From assembly GCA_027024625.1 (NCBI GenBank), contig JALVRY010000036.1, forward strand, positions 1 to 7,552: a stretch of 7,552 nucleotides of DNA, read 5' to 3'. Source of the stretch: Thiotrichaceae bacterium. Its GTDB lineage: Bacteria; Pseudomonadota; Gammaproteobacteria; Thiotrichales; Thiotrichaceae. Numbering within the stretch: the first letter of the stretch is position 1; every line of letters begins with the position of its first letter. This document shows positions 1 through 6,590 of this stretch, piece by piece. Made by a program: the position numbers and the translations under genes. The notes beneath the pieces are model-generated. The model saw only the letters and a program-made list of their open reading frames with translations. It was not told the origin of the DNA and did no database searches.

Positions 1-1
1 C

Positions 2-34
2 CGTGCTACGCGACTGAGAGAATGGCTTGAATAG
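2..34 (+). CDS. Possible C-terminal end of an upstream gene (partial)
   Basis: Frame 2 is open from the left edge of the window and reads RATRLREWLE before a TAG stop at 32-34. The charged, helix-like tail and its position 70 bases before an intrinsic terminator fit the end of a rightward gene. Ten residues are too few to identify a family. The other two forward frames also run to stops within about 30 bases, so the choice of frame is a guess based on composition. Confidence 0.3.
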   Translation, partial: RATRLREWLE

Positions 35-104
35 CGGAAAATAGACCAGTAAATTGTTAAATGTGTGTGCACTCCTACTTAGTTATTGAGTATATTACAT
101 CCAT

Positions 105-135
105 AAAAAAGCGGGCTAATACGCCCGCTTTTTTT
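105..135. terminator. Bidirectional intrinsic terminator
   Basis: A perfect GC-rich stem, GCGGGC (111-116) and GCCCGC (123-128), encloses a 6-base loop (117-122). An A-run precedes it (105-110) and a T-run follows it (129-135), so both strands read as a stem followed by U residues. On the minus strand it lies 28 bases beyond the stop of the small gene at 163-357. On the plus strand it would end transcription entering from the left edge. Confidence 0.85.
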
Positions 136-162
136 AATGCTCATACAGAACAATGGTGCAGA

Positions 163-357
163 TTATGCAGCCCATTTTTTGTAAGCCTCTGTATCACCTT
201 CTTTGGCTGCTTCATAACCAGCTTCATAAGCTTCTGTAATACGCTGCTCTTCACGCTCAGGGTTACAAAGGTAACCACACTGCCAGCCGAGAATGAACTC
301 ATTGTCAGTGTTAGCTTCTTCCATTTTTACTGTTGTATCATAATATTCGCGGTTCAT
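163..357 (-). CDS. Small acidic protein with RMF-like motifs, 64 aa
   Basis: This is a 64-residue soluble protein with no signal peptide or membrane segment. The start chosen is the ATG at 357, because GAGG lies 8 bases upstream; an in-frame ATG six codons earlier lacks a comparable site. The sequence shows FILGWQCGYL (about residues 22-31), then PEREEQR, then AYEAGYEAAKEGDT (about 43-56), and ends in KKWAA. The AYxxGYxAAxxG and GWxxG elements recall ribosome modulation factor, but there they occur in the opposite order. I therefore do not call it Rmf. The gene starts 36 bases after the TrpD-like gene stops and has no evident promoter of its own, so it is probably cotranscribed and ends at the terminator at 105-135. 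I recall similar small hypothetical proteins in gammaproteobacteria, but the function is unknown. A short family tied to translation or stationary phase is only a guess. Confidence 0.75.
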   Translation of the reverse strand: MNREYYDTTVKMEEANTDNEFILGWQCGYLCNPEREEQRITEAYEAGYEAAKEGDTEAYKKWAA

Positions 358-393
358 TGTAATTTCCTCAACCAAGAAGTTATCTAAAAAAAC

Positions 394-1500
394 TTAAGCT
401 GCTGCCATTAGTTTATCTAAGGCAGCACCACTATTTAATACATTACGTACAGCATCTGCCGCCGTTTGCATTGTCTCATAGCGATTTATATGTGTTAAAC
501 AAATCGCAGTGGAATATACCAAGGAATCATACATTATTCCTTCTTCGCCTCCTAAAGCGGCTTTCCCTAAATCTGCTGAGACTTGGGCAACAGCAGAAAT
601 ATCAACTGTTGTCGCAATATTATCTGCTGCATCAACTGTTGGTAAATCATCAGGTAATGGTACAGCTCGAGTTGACGCTTTAATACCAATATCACTTGGA
701 GCAAGGTCGCGTTGTTGCTCTTCACCATCCATATCATGGTAGTAAAACAAACGCCCTGATTGCTGCAATGACGGAATAATTCCACCCTCAACACCGCGCA
801 CAAACATGGCGGAATCAAAGCCAGAATGTTTCGCTAGTGCGGTATAAATAGGTGGGTATGCTTTATGCACATAGCCCCCCATTAAATGTGTTTTCTTTGC
901 ACGAATAGGACCAACCATCGTTTCTACTGTCGTCAACACTTGACGCTTAATAATGCGTTGACGCAGTGGAATCATGTCGTGCAATTTTGGTGCATATGAG
1001 CTTTGGTCAATATAAGCCCAACCAATCTGCTCCACCTGCTTAGCTGCGTCCTCAGGTGTTAAATCAACACGTAAGCCCGCTGCTTTTAAAACTTTATGAT
1101 GAGTTGCACCGTATTTAGGACCAACTTCATTTAAACCATGAGATACCGCATTAACATCCATTGCTGCTAAGACAGCAGGAATAAAGGGTGATGCTGGTAC
1201 GCCTCGTGTGTAGCCATCGTACGGATCACAAATATCAACAATTTCATCAAGATCCGTTTTAACGATTTCAGCCGATTCAATCAATGCCTGTAAAATACCG
1301 CAGTTTTCTTCATTAGTTTCACGCTTCATTCGTAAAGCTATGAAGTATATTGCAACCTGTACGGGATCTGCATCACCGCTTAAGATCACTCGCATTGACT
1401 CGTATGCTTCATCGAAGCTTAAATCTTTACTATATTCTGGTCCAGTTGCAACCTTTTGGATGCATTGACGCATTATATTTTGTTGAATCGCTTTAGTCAT
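394..1500 (-). CDS. TrpD-like glycosyltransferase family 3 protein (anthranilate phosphoribosyltransferase-like), 368 aa
   Basis: The protein has the layout of the anthranilate phosphoribosyltransferase / nucleoside phosphorylase superfamily. A helical N-terminal domain (about residues 1-80, with KDLSFDEAYESMRVIL and VAIYFIALRMKRET) precedes an alpha/beta domain. Key TrpD motifs are altered. Where TrpD has the PRPP-binding GTGGD this protein has DPYDG (92-96), and where TrpD has KHGNR it has SHGLNEVGPKYG (120-131). THLMGGYVHKAYPPIY (204-219) and the FVRGVEGGIIPSL stretch (233-245) follow the family layout. It is therefore probably a paralogue related to the TrpD2/YbiB group rather than a tryptophan enzyme, and no other trp gene is nearby. 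The start at 1500 was chosen because residue 1 begins the family-like region, a GGA-containing site lies just upstream, and an extended -10 lies 29 bases upstream. A frame extension to 1599 would run through that promoter. Substrate and role are unknown; YbiB-type relatives are reported to bind nucleic acid. Confidence 0.85.
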   Translation of the reverse strand: MTKAIQQNIMRQCIQKVATGPEYSKDLSFDEAYESMRVILSGDADPVQVAIYFIALRMKRETNEENCGILQALIESAEIVKTDLDEIVDICDPYDGYTRGVPASPFIPAVLAAMDVNAVSHGLNEVGPKYGATHHKVLKAAGLRVDLTPEDAAKQVEQIGWAYIDQSSYAPKLHDMIPLRQRIIKRQVLTTVETMVGPIRAKKTHLMGGYVHKAYPPIYTALAKHSGFDSAMFVRGVEGGIIPSLQQSGRLFYYHDMDGEEQQRDLAPSDIGIKASTRAVPLPDDLPTVDAADNIATTVDISAVAQVSADLGKAALGGEEGIMYDSLVYSTAICLTHINRYETMQTAADAVRNVLNSGAALDKLMAAA

Positions 1501-1528
1501 ATATCGTCCGTTATCATACCCGTATATT

Positions 1529-1537
1529 AGTATATCA
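1529..1537 (-). promoter_or_regulatory. Extended -10 promoter for the TrpD-like gene
   Basis: Read on the minus strand, TGATATACT contains an extended -10 (TG, one base, then TATACT, five of six to consensus), 29 bases before the ATG at 1500. The best -35 at normal spacing is poor, which fits an extended -10 promoter. The same 10-base string TTGATATACT appears in the opposite orientation at 1575-1584. Confidence 0.45.
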
Positions 1538-1575
1538 AAATATCCCGATAGGGGTAAAATCATGAGAGGTTTCAT

Positions 1576-1584
1576 TGATATACT
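1576..1584 (+). promoter_or_regulatory. Possible extended -10 promoter for the Sel1 gene pair
   Basis: TGATATACT on the plus strand matches the extended -10 form and is identical to the divergent copy at 1529-1537. No good -35 is present. Transcription from here would give a leader of about 90 bases before the ATG at 1683. It competes with the candidate at 1620-1647. Confidence 0.3.
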
Positions 1585-1619
1585 GTCTCCATGTAACAAA
1601 GCAGGAATTTATCAAAAAT

Positions 1620-1647
1620 TTGAAATATACGATAAAGTCCATAGTAT
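1620..1647 (+). promoter_or_regulatory. Alternative promoter for the Sel1 gene pair
   Basis: TTGAAA (1620-1625) and TAGTAT (1642-1647) are separated by 16 bases. They match consensus at five and four of six positions. The predicted start near 1654 would leave a leader of about 30 bases. In DNA this AT-rich such pairs occur by chance, so the call is weak. Confidence 0.25.
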
Positions 1648-1682
1648 CTAACCGAATAATTATTGATATAGGAATACCTACC

Positions 1683-2132
1683 ATGTCTGCATCTAATGAT
1701 GACAACTACGAAATGGATTACGCCAGTGCAATGGGTGCATTTGAATCAAAGCATTTTTCACAAGCGATAAAACTACTTTCACCTTTTGCCTCAGATGGTG
1801 ACGCGAATGCTCAACACTTGGTTGCAATTATGCATCAGAATGGCTTAGGCGTTGTTCAAAATGATGAGCAAGCTCTACGTTGGATGACAGCCTCAGCAAA
1901 CCAAGGTTATGCAATTGCACAGCACGGTTTAGGTTTTATGTATCTCGAAGGTGAATGTGTAGAAAAAGATGGAGCCAAAGCTGCGGAGTGGTTTCAAAAA
2001 GCCGCAGACCAAGGCTTACAAGGCTCTTTAACAACACTTGCAATGATGTATGAGCAAGGCAATGGTGTAGAGCGGAACCCAGAAAAGGCCAAAGAGCTAT
2101 ACAAGAAAGCTGGTTTTGATGAGATGGGGTAG
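1683..2132 (+). CDS. Sel1-repeat (SLR) protein, 149 aa
   Basis: The protein consists largely of Sel1-like tetratricopeptide-type repeats. Three units are visible at about residues 41-75, 76-111 and 112-147. Each has a first helix with A.A/QH.L..M, a turn such as GLGVVQND, ECVEKD or GNGVERN, and a second helix such as EQALRWMTASANQG, AKAAEWFQKAADQG or EKAKELYKKAG. Residues 1-40 look like a degenerate leading unit (YASAMGAFESKHFSQAIKLLSPFA). There is no signal peptide, so it is predicted cytoplasmic, unlike many exported Sel1 proteins. Sel1 repeats are protein-binding scaffolds; the partner is not evident here. The start at 1683 has AGGA nine bases upstream and gives a normal soluble N-terminus. 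Extending the frame upstream to 1575 would add a basic, AT-rich segment that covers the promoter region. The next gene begins 17 bases after the stop. Confidence 0.85.
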   Translation: MSASNDDNYEMDYASAMGAFESKHFSQAIKLLSPFASDGDANAQHLVAIMHQNGLGVVQNDEQALRWMTASANQGYAIAQHGLGFMYLEGECVEKDGAKAAEWFQKAADQGLQGSLTTLAMMYEQGNGVERNPEKAKELYKKAGFDEMG

Positions 2133-2149
2133 GCGAGAGGTTAACTATA

Positions 2150-2563
2150 ATGAATGATAATAAGTTACACGCTGTTGTTAATGGCATAGCAATTTTAGAA
2201 TATGATCGTGGAAAAGCAGTGCCAGGGCATCAACGCCAATATTTAGACAACATGGATTTAAAGATGGATGAAGGTATTCAACTTGCGGATGATTTCATCA
2301 CTAATCCTAACCCTATGCAACGAGCACAGTTTGTTGCTAATTCACTAATCAATGCTCTATTTAAAGAAAATGATGCGATTGCGACAGCAATGTGTACCTA
2401 TCTTGCCAAACGCATACCTGATTTGAAGCAAGTAAAAGCAATAGGCGATATTGATGGAGAACTTTCAGTAGAACTAGTATTTGATCGCGATTATCAAACA
2501 GCTCAGACTGATCAGCCTATTGAATTCGCAAAGTTTGATGGATCACCAATAAAGTTAAATTAA
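2150..2563 (+). CDS. Conserved-looking hypothetical protein, 137 aa, paired with the Sel1 gene
   Basis: This is a soluble, acidic protein with no signal peptide, membrane segment or known catalytic motif. The N-terminus contains NGIAILEYDRGKAVPGHQRQYLD (about residues 11-33). The middle is helical (DEGIQLADDFI, then PMQRAQFVANSLINALF at 55-71 and AIATAMCTYLAKRIPDLKQVKAI at 77-98). The C-terminal third looks like beta strands (GELSVELVFDRDY). GAGAGG nine bases before the ATG supports the start, and the 17-base gap from the Sel1 gene indicates cotranscription. I recall similar proteins annotated only as hypothetical in other gammaproteobacteria, but can name no family. The pairing suggests that it and the Sel1 protein could act together, which is inference. 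No convincing terminator follows before the tRNA promoter. Confidence 0.8.
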   Translation: MNDNKLHAVVNGIAILEYDRGKAVPGHQRQYLDNMDLKMDEGIQLADDFITNPNPMQRAQFVANSLINALFKENDAIATAMCTYLAKRIPDLKQVKAIGDIDGELSVELVFDRDYQTAQTDQPIEFAKFDGSPIKLN

Positions 2564-2662
2564 TCAAATGGTGGATTTTTACAGATAACTAGGTGTCTTT
2601 GTAGCATAAGTTTATGTTTAATAAGTGTTTTTTATTAATTTTAAAAAATAGTAAAAACCTAC

Positions 2663-2690
2663 TTGCACAAAAAAAAAGCTTCTATATAAT
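2663..2690 (+). promoter_or_regulatory. Promoter of the tRNA-Thr gene
   Basis: TTGCAC (2663-2668) and a perfect TATAAT (2685-2690) are 16 bases apart, with an A-run in the spacer. The -10 ends 13 bases before the mature tRNA, so the start would lie about 5-7 bases upstream of it and leave a very short 5' leader for RNase P. Confidence 0.8.
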
Positions 2691-2703
2691 ATCCAACCTC
2701 TTA

Positions 2704-2779
<76 letters not shown>

Positions 2780-2784
2780 GATTT

Positions 2785-2815
2785 AAAAAGCCTGAACATT
2801 GTTCAGGCTTTTTTT
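2785..2815. terminator. Bidirectional terminator shared by tRNA-Thr and the PDC-sensor gene
   Basis: AGCCTGAAC and GTTCAGGCT form a perfect 9-bp stem around the loop ATT (2798-2800). The A-run before it and the T-run after it extend the pairing and give a U-tract on either strand. It lies 6 bases after the tRNA CCA and about 40 bases beyond the stop of the leftward gene at 2855, so it serves both convergent units. Confidence 0.9.
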
Positions 2816-2854
2816 ATGCTTAAAATATTTGTTTTCTTTCAGTATTACGGCTAA

Positions 2855-3799
2855 TCAGCCTAGCAACCAAAAATCCATGCCTTTTGATAAGAACTCGTCA
2901 TAGCTAAGATAATGCGTACCGTCGCATGAGAAGTTTAGCCCGATAAAGCCATTGACTAGGTTTAGTGAACCTGAACGTAGGTAGATTGTTTCATCCATAA
3001 AACGCAGTGCTTTGAATTGCTCGAATATACGCATAATATCTTTTGGTGGGACTATTGCTCGTTCGAAATAAGTTCGATTTGGGTAAGCTAGACAAATATC
3101 TGGGTCGAGTAATTCATCTATTGTTAGAATACGATAAACGTAAGGATCATCAACGTGCCAGATAGTTGCTCGGCTACTGGAAAAGTGGATTTGGCAGTGG
3201 TGAACGCCGTGCTCTAGCATTAATGATTCAATTAGGTGCATTGCATCGTTAATGGATGCATCAAGTAGGCTTTCCGCTCGCTGTTGTGAGAATAAACCTC
3301 CTCGAATAGAAGGATCACCTTTTATTTGTCGCCATTTATCTGTTTCTTGGTAGATGCTTTCTGTGTGTGGTAGTTCTCGCAAATCATAATCGACGCCAAG
3401 GTAGCCAATGCGTTCACCTTTCTCATTTCTGATTGCTTGGACGGCAGTTAAAGAGGGGCGTTTTTTGTTTTTGCTGATATAAGACTCCGAAAGCTCAAAG
3501 TCATGTTTTTTATACATGCTTTTCATATACCGACGTGCCGAGCGGTCTCGACCATAGGCATTATGATCTACCTTCTTTCGGCTTAATGTTGAGCTAACTT
3601 GTATGCCATTAACATCTAAAGCATATAGGTTTTTACAAAACGGGAGATCCTTACAGGAACTTGCAAGTTGTTCGTCAATAAGTTTTTTATTGTTAATAAT
3701 GGGGGATAATTTACCCGCTAGTTGCTGTAATGATGACCCAATCTCTTGAGTCAGTAGTTCTCTTTGTTCTTTAATCAGTTGTTTAAGATCTGAACTCAC
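2855..3799 (-). CDS. Soluble PDC/Cache sensor-domain protein, 314 aa
   Basis: The start codon is GTG at 3799; AAGG lies 8 bases upstream and no in-frame ATG occurs before about residue 92. Residues 1-45 look like a helix. Residues 50-140 have the PDC (single Cache) pattern: FCKNLYALDVNGIQVSST, then GRDRSARRYMKSM, LSESYISKNKKRPSLTAVQAI, and the closing strand GERIGYLGVDYDLREL. Such domains usually sit outside the membrane between two transmembrane helices and bind small ligands such as amino or carboxylic acids. Here there is no signal peptide or membrane segment, and no kinase, GGDEF, EAL, HD or methyl-accepting output domain follows. The last 150 residues (including ATIWHVDDPYVYRILTIDELLD and YLSYDEFLSKGMDFWLLG) are a conserved-looking region I cannot assign. 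It is probably a cytoplasmic ligand-binding protein, with ligand unknown. It lies 85 bases downstream of the rhodanese gene and may be cotranscribed or use its own promoter. Confidence 0.8.
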   Translation of the reverse strand: MSSDLKQLIKEQRELLTQEIGSSLQQLAGKLSPIINNKKLIDEQLASSCKDLPFCKNLYALDVNGIQVSSTLSRKKVDHNAYGRDRSARRYMKSMYKKHDFELSESYISKNKKRPSLTAVQAIRNEKGERIGYLGVDYDLRELPHTESIYQETDKWRQIKGDPSIRGGLFSQQRAESLLDASINDAMHLIESLMLEHGVHHCQIHFSSSRATIWHVDDPYVYRILTIDELLDPDICLAYPNRTYFERAIVPPKDIMRIFEQFKALRFMDETIYLRSGSLNLVNGFIGLNFSCDGTHYLSYDEFLSKGMDFWLLG

Positions 3800-3839
3800 T
3801 TTATGTGCCTTTTTTATTGTTTTTGTTTTGGTCTAGGTG

Positions 3840-3866
3840 ATTATCTGAGGATGCTAAGGCTGGCAA
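3840..3866 (-). promoter_or_regulatory. Possible promoter for the PDC-sensor gene
   Basis: On the minus strand TTGCCA (3866-3861) and GATAAT (3845-3840) each match consensus at five of six positions, but are only 15 bases apart. A start near 3833 would give a leader of about 34 bases. There is no clear terminator between the rhodanese gene and this point, so the sensor gene may also be reached from the pyrophosphatase promoter. Confidence 0.35.
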
Positions 3867-3884
3867 AATTCGCCTCATTAGTTT

Positions 3885-4313
3885 CTAGCATTGTTCCCAA
3901 GCTAAGCCATCGTAACGCCAACCATTAATGGCTGATCGATGATTATGTTCATCTTTATCGCCTTCAAATCCATCGATGACATGGTAAACCCGTTTAAGCC
4001 CTGATTCTAATAGTGCTTTCCCTGCAATTTCAGAGCGGTTACCACTGCGACAAATAAGGATGATATTTGCACAGTGATCTTTATGGCTACATATCACACC
4101 ACCAAGTAATAGCTTGCGAATATCAGCAGCAAAGTGTGGATTTATTTCCCAGTCAGGCTCATCCATCCACGGTATATGTACTGCACCAATGGGATGTCCA
4201 ATAAACAGAAATTCCATACTTGAACGAATATCAATGAGGTAGGATAGTTCATCACTATCCATCATGGTTTGAGCCTCGCGTGCTGATATTGCGATGGGAG
4301 TGCTAGTCGGCAT
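3885..4313 (-). CDS. Single-domain rhodanese (sulfurtransferase), 142 aa
   Basis: This is a cytoplasmic rhodanese-fold protein. The CH2A-type motif is [24 protein letters not shown] (residues 26-49). The active-site loop is CRSGNRS (88-94), with Cys88 as the expected persulfide-carrying residue and two arginines that would stabilise the anion. The C-terminus, [18 protein letters not shown]...GLAWEQC, follows a pattern I associate with rhodaneses of sulfur-oxidising and related gammaproteobacteria. The final residue is also a Cys, which could accept sulfur. The reaction would be transfer of sulfane sulfur to a thiol acceptor; the physiological donor and acceptor cannot be read from the sequence. 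Its ATG lies inside the last codons of the pyrophosphatase gene (11-base overlap), so the two are very likely cotranscribed and translationally coupled. Confidence 0.92.
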   Translation of the reverse strand: MPTSTPIAISAREAQTMMDSDELSYLIDIRSSMEFLFIGHPIGAVHIPWMDEPDWEINPHFAADIRKLLLGGVICSHKDHCANIILICRSGNRSEIAGKALLESGLKRVYHVIDGFEGDKDEHNHRSAINGWRYDGLAWEQC

Positions 4314-4914
4314 ATCGCTCCATGTAGTCTTCCATTGCTGCTGTGATTACTTTCATAGCATGTGCTTTGCCGTATGCTTCGCCTATTTTGACACTACTTT
4401 CTTTGCCAGGAGACATTTTGTAGGTATTAAAGTAGTGATCAAGTCTCTCGATTAAGACATCTGGCAGGCATGACAAGTCATTTGCTGCACCCCACATATT
4501 ATCTGTTGCAAGTACAGCGATAATTTTGTCATCTGCTTCCTCATCATCCACCATGGGCAAACCACCGAGAACGCGGGCATGTAATAAAATATCTGAACGA
4601 GTAATTGGTCTTTCTGAGAATACGCAAATATCCAATGGGTCTTTATCACCTTTGAGACCTTCTCCCATTAATGCGGCGGTGCGTTTGCCGCAATAAGTAC
4701 GAGGAATAAAACCATATAATGAAGGTTGTAGTGATGATGCCCGCTGTGGACGATCTACCATTAAATATCCTGTTTTTTTATCTGTTTCATATTTAACAGG
4801 GTCAAATGGTGTGATTTCTATATAGGCATTAACAATTTCGGGGGCGTTTTCACCCGCATCGAGTCCGTGCCATGGGTGAGGTCTCCAACGATAGAACGTA
4901 TCAGGAAAAGGCAT
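4303..4914 (-). CDS. ppa: Family I inorganic pyrophosphatase, 203 aa
   Basis: The enzyme hydrolyses diphosphate to two phosphates in the cytoplasm and pulls biosynthetic reactions forward. By comparison with E. coli Ppa, most active-site residues are present: K41 and E43 ([10 protein letters not shown]), R55 (MVDR), Y67 (LYGF), the metal-binding D90, D92 and D95 (GDKDPLDI), D123, D128 and K130 ([10 protein letters not shown]), and Y165-K166. The position matching E. coli Tyr51 is Gln63 (LQP instead of FYP). An insertion, [17 protein letters not shown] (71-87), precedes the metal motif. Together with the extended N-terminus this makes a longer subtype than the 176-residue E. coli enzyme, similar to versions I recall from chlamydiae and some proteobacteria. 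The ATG at 4914 has AAGGAG upstream; an in-frame ATG 15 codons earlier would overlap the promoter. The stop overlaps the rhodanese start. Confidence 0.93.
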   Translation of the reverse strand: MPFPDTFYRWRPHPWHGLDAGENAPEIVNAYIEITPFDPVKYETDKKTGYLMVDRPQRASSLQPSLYGFIPRTYCGKRTAALMGEGLKGDKDPLDICVFSERPITRSDILLHARVLGGLPMVDDEEADDKIIAVLATDNMWGAANDLSCLPDVLIERLDHYFNTYKMSPGKESSVKIGEAYGKAHAMKVITAAMEDYMERYAD

Positions 4915-4945
4915 TGTTGCTCCTTGATTAATTATTAGACTCAGC

Positions 4946-4974
4946 AGTATACAGATCAATAATCCATTTCTAAA
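4946..4974 (-). promoter_or_regulatory. Promoter of the ppa-rhodanese operon
   Basis: On the minus strand TTTAGA (4974-4969) and TATACT (4951-4946) are separated by the ideal 17 bases. They match consensus at four and five of six positions. The start would fall near 4939 and leave a leader of about 25 bases carrying the AAGGAG ribosome site. Confidence 0.55.
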
Positions 4975-4976
4975 GA

Positions 4977-4996
4977 TATCTATTATCAGATAGATA
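4977..4996. repeat. 7-bp inverted repeat abutting the ppa promoter
   Basis: TATCTAT (4977-4983) and ATAGATA (4990-4996) are perfect inverted arms around TATCAG. The repeat begins three bases upstream of the ppa -35. It could be an operator, but it matches no binding-site consensus I know, and AT-rich DNA yields such repeats by chance. Confidence 0.35.
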
Positions 4997-5326
4997 GAAT
5001 ATTTGCTTCACAGTCTGAATGTGACTCATGCATAGGGAATAATTATGTCATCCTACTTATGTCAATCTTGTTTTTGTACTGTGATATTTGCTAGTCATTT
5101 AGCAAATATAAACATTTGTTCTTGCCTGATAATGTTCTTATTTATTATGATCAGTCGGATTTTTGTTACTTTACATACCATTTTTCGAGAGGAATCTAGG
5201 TTATGTAGAGCGGCACAGACAATATAATTCAGAAAGGTTATTGTTTTAAAGACTTGTAGCGTCTCTTTTACTCAACAATGAAGCAATACCTAAATTTTAA
5301 TAAGAGTCACTTAGGAGTGTAATAAA
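4997..5326. other. Intergenic region between the ppa and SCP2 units
   Basis: This stretch of about 330 bases separates two divergent units and has no convincing gene. It contains one 60-codon open frame (5045-5227, plus strand) starting after AGGGA. That frame would encode a cysteine-rich, partly hydrophobic peptide, but it uses rare codons (AGG, AGA, CGG, CGA), and its composition looks like that of spacer DNA. A TCACA-N7-TGTGA inverted repeat lies at 5008-5024, and a perfect TATAAT at 5223-5228. No tRNA, terminator with a good U-tract or long repeat is visible. A small RNA cannot be excluded. Confidence 0.5.
5223..5228 (+). promoter_or_regulatory. Possible -10 element for the SCP2-like gene
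   Basis: A perfect TATAAT lies about 100 bases before the ATG at 5327. The -35 at 16-18 base spacing is poor (TTATGT at 16). It is the best -10 in the region, but I have no further support. Confidence 0.3.
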
Positions 5327-5731
5327 ATGCCAGAACTATTTTCAGCAGATTGGATGAATGAATTAAAAGATAATTGGAATAATGAGCCAGAGGTAAAAGA
5401 TAAGTTAGCAGAAATTGGTTTTAGCTCAGTTATCACTTGTGGTTTCAAAGGTGAAGACAAGCCTTGTGGTGTCTTTATTGTAGAAAATGGTGAATGTGTT
5501 AGTGCAGGCGAATACAATGGTGAGGAACCAGACTGGGATATGCGAGCTGATCGTAAAAACTGGATGAAATGGGTTAAGAAACCATTAGGTATGGCGAGCA
5601 TGGGAATGGCTTATGCAACAGGTAAATTAAAATTTGAGAAAGGCGATTATGGGCAAATGATAAAAACACCTGCAATGGCGGGACCTTTTGTTAAAAGTTT
5701 TGGCTTGATGGCTAAAATAGATACGCAATAA
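5327..5731 (+). CDS. SCP2-like sterol-carrier-fold protein, 134 aa
   Basis: The protein follows the SCP2 (sterol carrier protein 2) domain pattern over its full length. It begins with an N-terminal helix (FSADWMNELKDNWNNEPEVKDKLAEIGF). Strands follow with GFKGEDKPCGVFIVENGECV (39-58) and GEYNGEEPDWDMRADRKNWMKWV (61-83). It closes with the helix/strand GKLKFEKGDYGQMIK (99-113) and AGPFVKSFGLMAKI (118-131). SCP2 folds hold a hydrophobic tunnel that binds lipids or other acyl ligands; bacterial single-domain versions mostly lack a known ligand. There is no signal peptide, so it is cytoplasmic. AGGAG lies nine bases before the ATG. It is followed by a hairpin-rich spacer and a terminator, then by the DUF302 gene on the same strand. 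Confidence 0.85.
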   Translation: MPELFSADWMNELKDNWNNEPEVKDKLAEIGFSSVITCGFKGEDKPCGVFIVENGECVSAGEYNGEEPDWDMRADRKNWMKWVKKPLGMASMGMAYATGKLKFEKGDYGQMIKTPAMAGPFVKSFGLMAKIDTQ

Positions 5732-5742
5732 CCACTATACAG

Positions 5743-5797
5743 ATTGCCATATTTGGCAGTATACAAAAGTTGGAATAAATCATACTCTATTCCAACT
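5743..5797 (+). other. Two consecutive hairpins downstream of the SCP2-like gene
   Basis: The first hairpin is TGCCA-TATT-TGGCA (5745-5758), extendable by two pairs at its base. The second is a perfect 10-bp stem, AGTTGGAATA (5768-5777) and TATTCCAACT (5788-5797), around a 10-base loop. Neither is followed by a U-tract. With the terminator at 5801-5848 they form three hairpins in about 105 bases. They may protect the 3' end of the SCP2 mRNA, or be part of a structured leader for the DUF302 gene. Confidence 0.6.
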
Positions 5798-5800
5798 CAA

Positions 5801-5848
5801 GGGCGTTTTAGGGAAGGTCAATATAACACACCTAAACGCCCTTTTTTT
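5801..5848 (+). terminator. Intrinsic terminator or attenuator directly before the DUF302 gene
   Basis: GGGCGTTTTAGG (5801-5812) pairs with CCTAAACGCCC (5831-5841) with one bulged T, around an 18-base loop. A run of seven T follows (5842-5848). There is no A-run on the left, so it acts on the plus strand. The DUF302 ribosome site begins four bases after the T-run, leaving no room for a promoter in between. It is therefore either the SCP2 terminator with partial read-through, or a regulated attenuator. Confidence 0.75.
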
Positions 5849-5867
5849 ATCTGGAGGAACTGTAAAA

Positions 5868-6491
5868 ATGGGTATTATTCGTAATTTACTTGCTATTGTT
5901 GGACTTGTCGCACTGATTGGCGGCGGCTATGCATATACAAAATTTGGCTCACAAATGGCGGGTTTTAAAGATATGGACATGAAAGCAGAAGTTGCTGCTT
6001 TGAATGAATTGGATCCAAAAGCCAAAGATGTCTATAAAGAAATGTGGGAAGGTCTAAAAAAATATGGAAACTCTGCTGATGCAACCGTATGGAAAGTTCC
6101 ACTCGCTGACGGTGTAACACCAGCAGATGCAGAAGAAGCCATGAAATCTGTTGCAAATGAGTTGAATATGAAAGCTGTTGGAGAGCTACCACTCTCTGAA
6201 CAAGTTAAATTAATGACAGGTGAAGAGCAGCGCTTCTTAAAGATATTCCAATTCTGTGATCCTGTTATTGCAATGACAATGGTGGAATACAGCGATGCGT
6301 TTTCTGCATATTTACCTTGTCGAATCTCAATGGTTGAAGACAAAAATGGCAAATATAATCTATATGCCTTAAATATGGATATGATGATTTACGGCGGTAA
6401 AACATTACCTCCTGACTTACTAAAAGCCGCAACAGGCGTAAAAGCCAAGCTGCAAGAAATTATGAATCGTGCAGCTGAGGGTGATTTTTAA
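5868..6491 (+). CDS. Membrane-anchored DUF302 protein, 207 aa
   Basis: A single hydrophobic segment (about residues 6-23, NLLAIVGLVALIGGGYAY) follows a short basic N-terminus. It has no lipobox or clear cleavage site, so it is probably a signal anchor with the rest in the periplasm. Residues 70-175 carry the DUF302 pattern: a region before the domain (ATVWKVPLADGVTPADAEEAMKSVA), then FLKIFQFCDPVIAMTMVEYSDAFSAYLPCRISMVEDKNGKYNLYA, in which two Cys (130 and 151) sit in the family's usual C.P...A and LPC positions. The tail, NMDMMIYGGKTLPPDLL...GDF, resembles longer DUF302 proteins I recall from sulfur-oxidising gammaproteobacteria. The biochemical role of DUF302 is not established; the two cysteines could form a disulfide or bind a ligand or metal. 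GGAGGA nine bases before the ATG is a strong ribosome site. How the gene is transcribed is unclear because of the hairpin just upstream. Confidence 0.85.
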   Translation: MGIIRNLLAIVGLVALIGGGYAYTKFGSQMAGFKDMDMKAEVAALNELDPKAKDVYKEMWEGLKKYGNSADATVWKVPLADGVTPADAEEAMKSVANELNMKAVGELPLSEQVKLMTGEEQRFLKIFQFCDPVIAMTMVEYSDAFSAYLPCRISMVEDKNGKYNLYALNMDMMIYGGKTLPPDLLKAATGVKAKLQEIMNRAAEGDF

Positions 6492-6519
6492 TTTAGACGA
6501 GTATCACTGTAAAATATTT
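6492..6519 (+). promoter_or_regulatory. Candidate pyrE promoter
   Basis: TTTAGA (6492-6497) and TATTTT (6514-6519) are 16 bases apart; each matches consensus at four of six positions. An overlapping -10, TAAAAT (6510-6515, five of six), has no good -35. Either would start transcription at about 6522-6526, just before the leader hairpin at 6528. The -35 begins immediately after the DUF302 stop codon. Confidence 0.35.
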
Positions 6520-6527
6520 TAAGTTGC

Positions 6528-6564
6528 AAAAGGGCATAGAGGAGGTATTCTTTATGCCTTTTTT
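6528..6564 (+). promoter_or_regulatory. pyrE leader hairpin with U-tract (probable attenuator)
   Basis: AAAAGGGCATA (6528-6538) pairs with TATGCCTTTTT (6553-6563) through 11 pairs, one of them G-U. The T-run 6559-6564 follows the GC-rich part, as in an intrinsic terminator. The apical region 6539-6552 contains GAGGAGGT, and part of it can extend the stem by further pairs (for example A6540-T6551 and G6541-C6550). The start codon of the 11-codon leader frame lies in the 3' arm. It may also simply terminate the DUF302 transcript. Confidence 0.65.
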
Positions 6565-6589
6565 GTTTGTATCGATAGGTTTAAATTAA
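6554..6589 (+). CDS. Putative pyrE leader peptide (11 aa)
   Basis: This short frame encodes [11 protein letters not shown] and ends in TAA at 6587-6589, one base before the pyrE ATG at 6591. Its ribosome site, GAGGAGGT (6539-6546), is among the strongest in the window and ends 7 bases before the ATG, an ideal position. By contrast, pyrE has only AGG, 11 bases away. The first codons are very U-rich (CCT TTT TTG TTT GTA), so RNA polymerase would be sensitive to UTP there, as in the pyrBI leader of E. coli. Translating this frame would open the overlapping hairpin and deliver ribosomes to the pyrE start by reinitiation. That a peptide is made is inference from the ribosome site and the stop-start arrangement. 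Confidence 0.55.
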   Translation: MPFLFVSIGLN

Positions 6590-6590
6590 A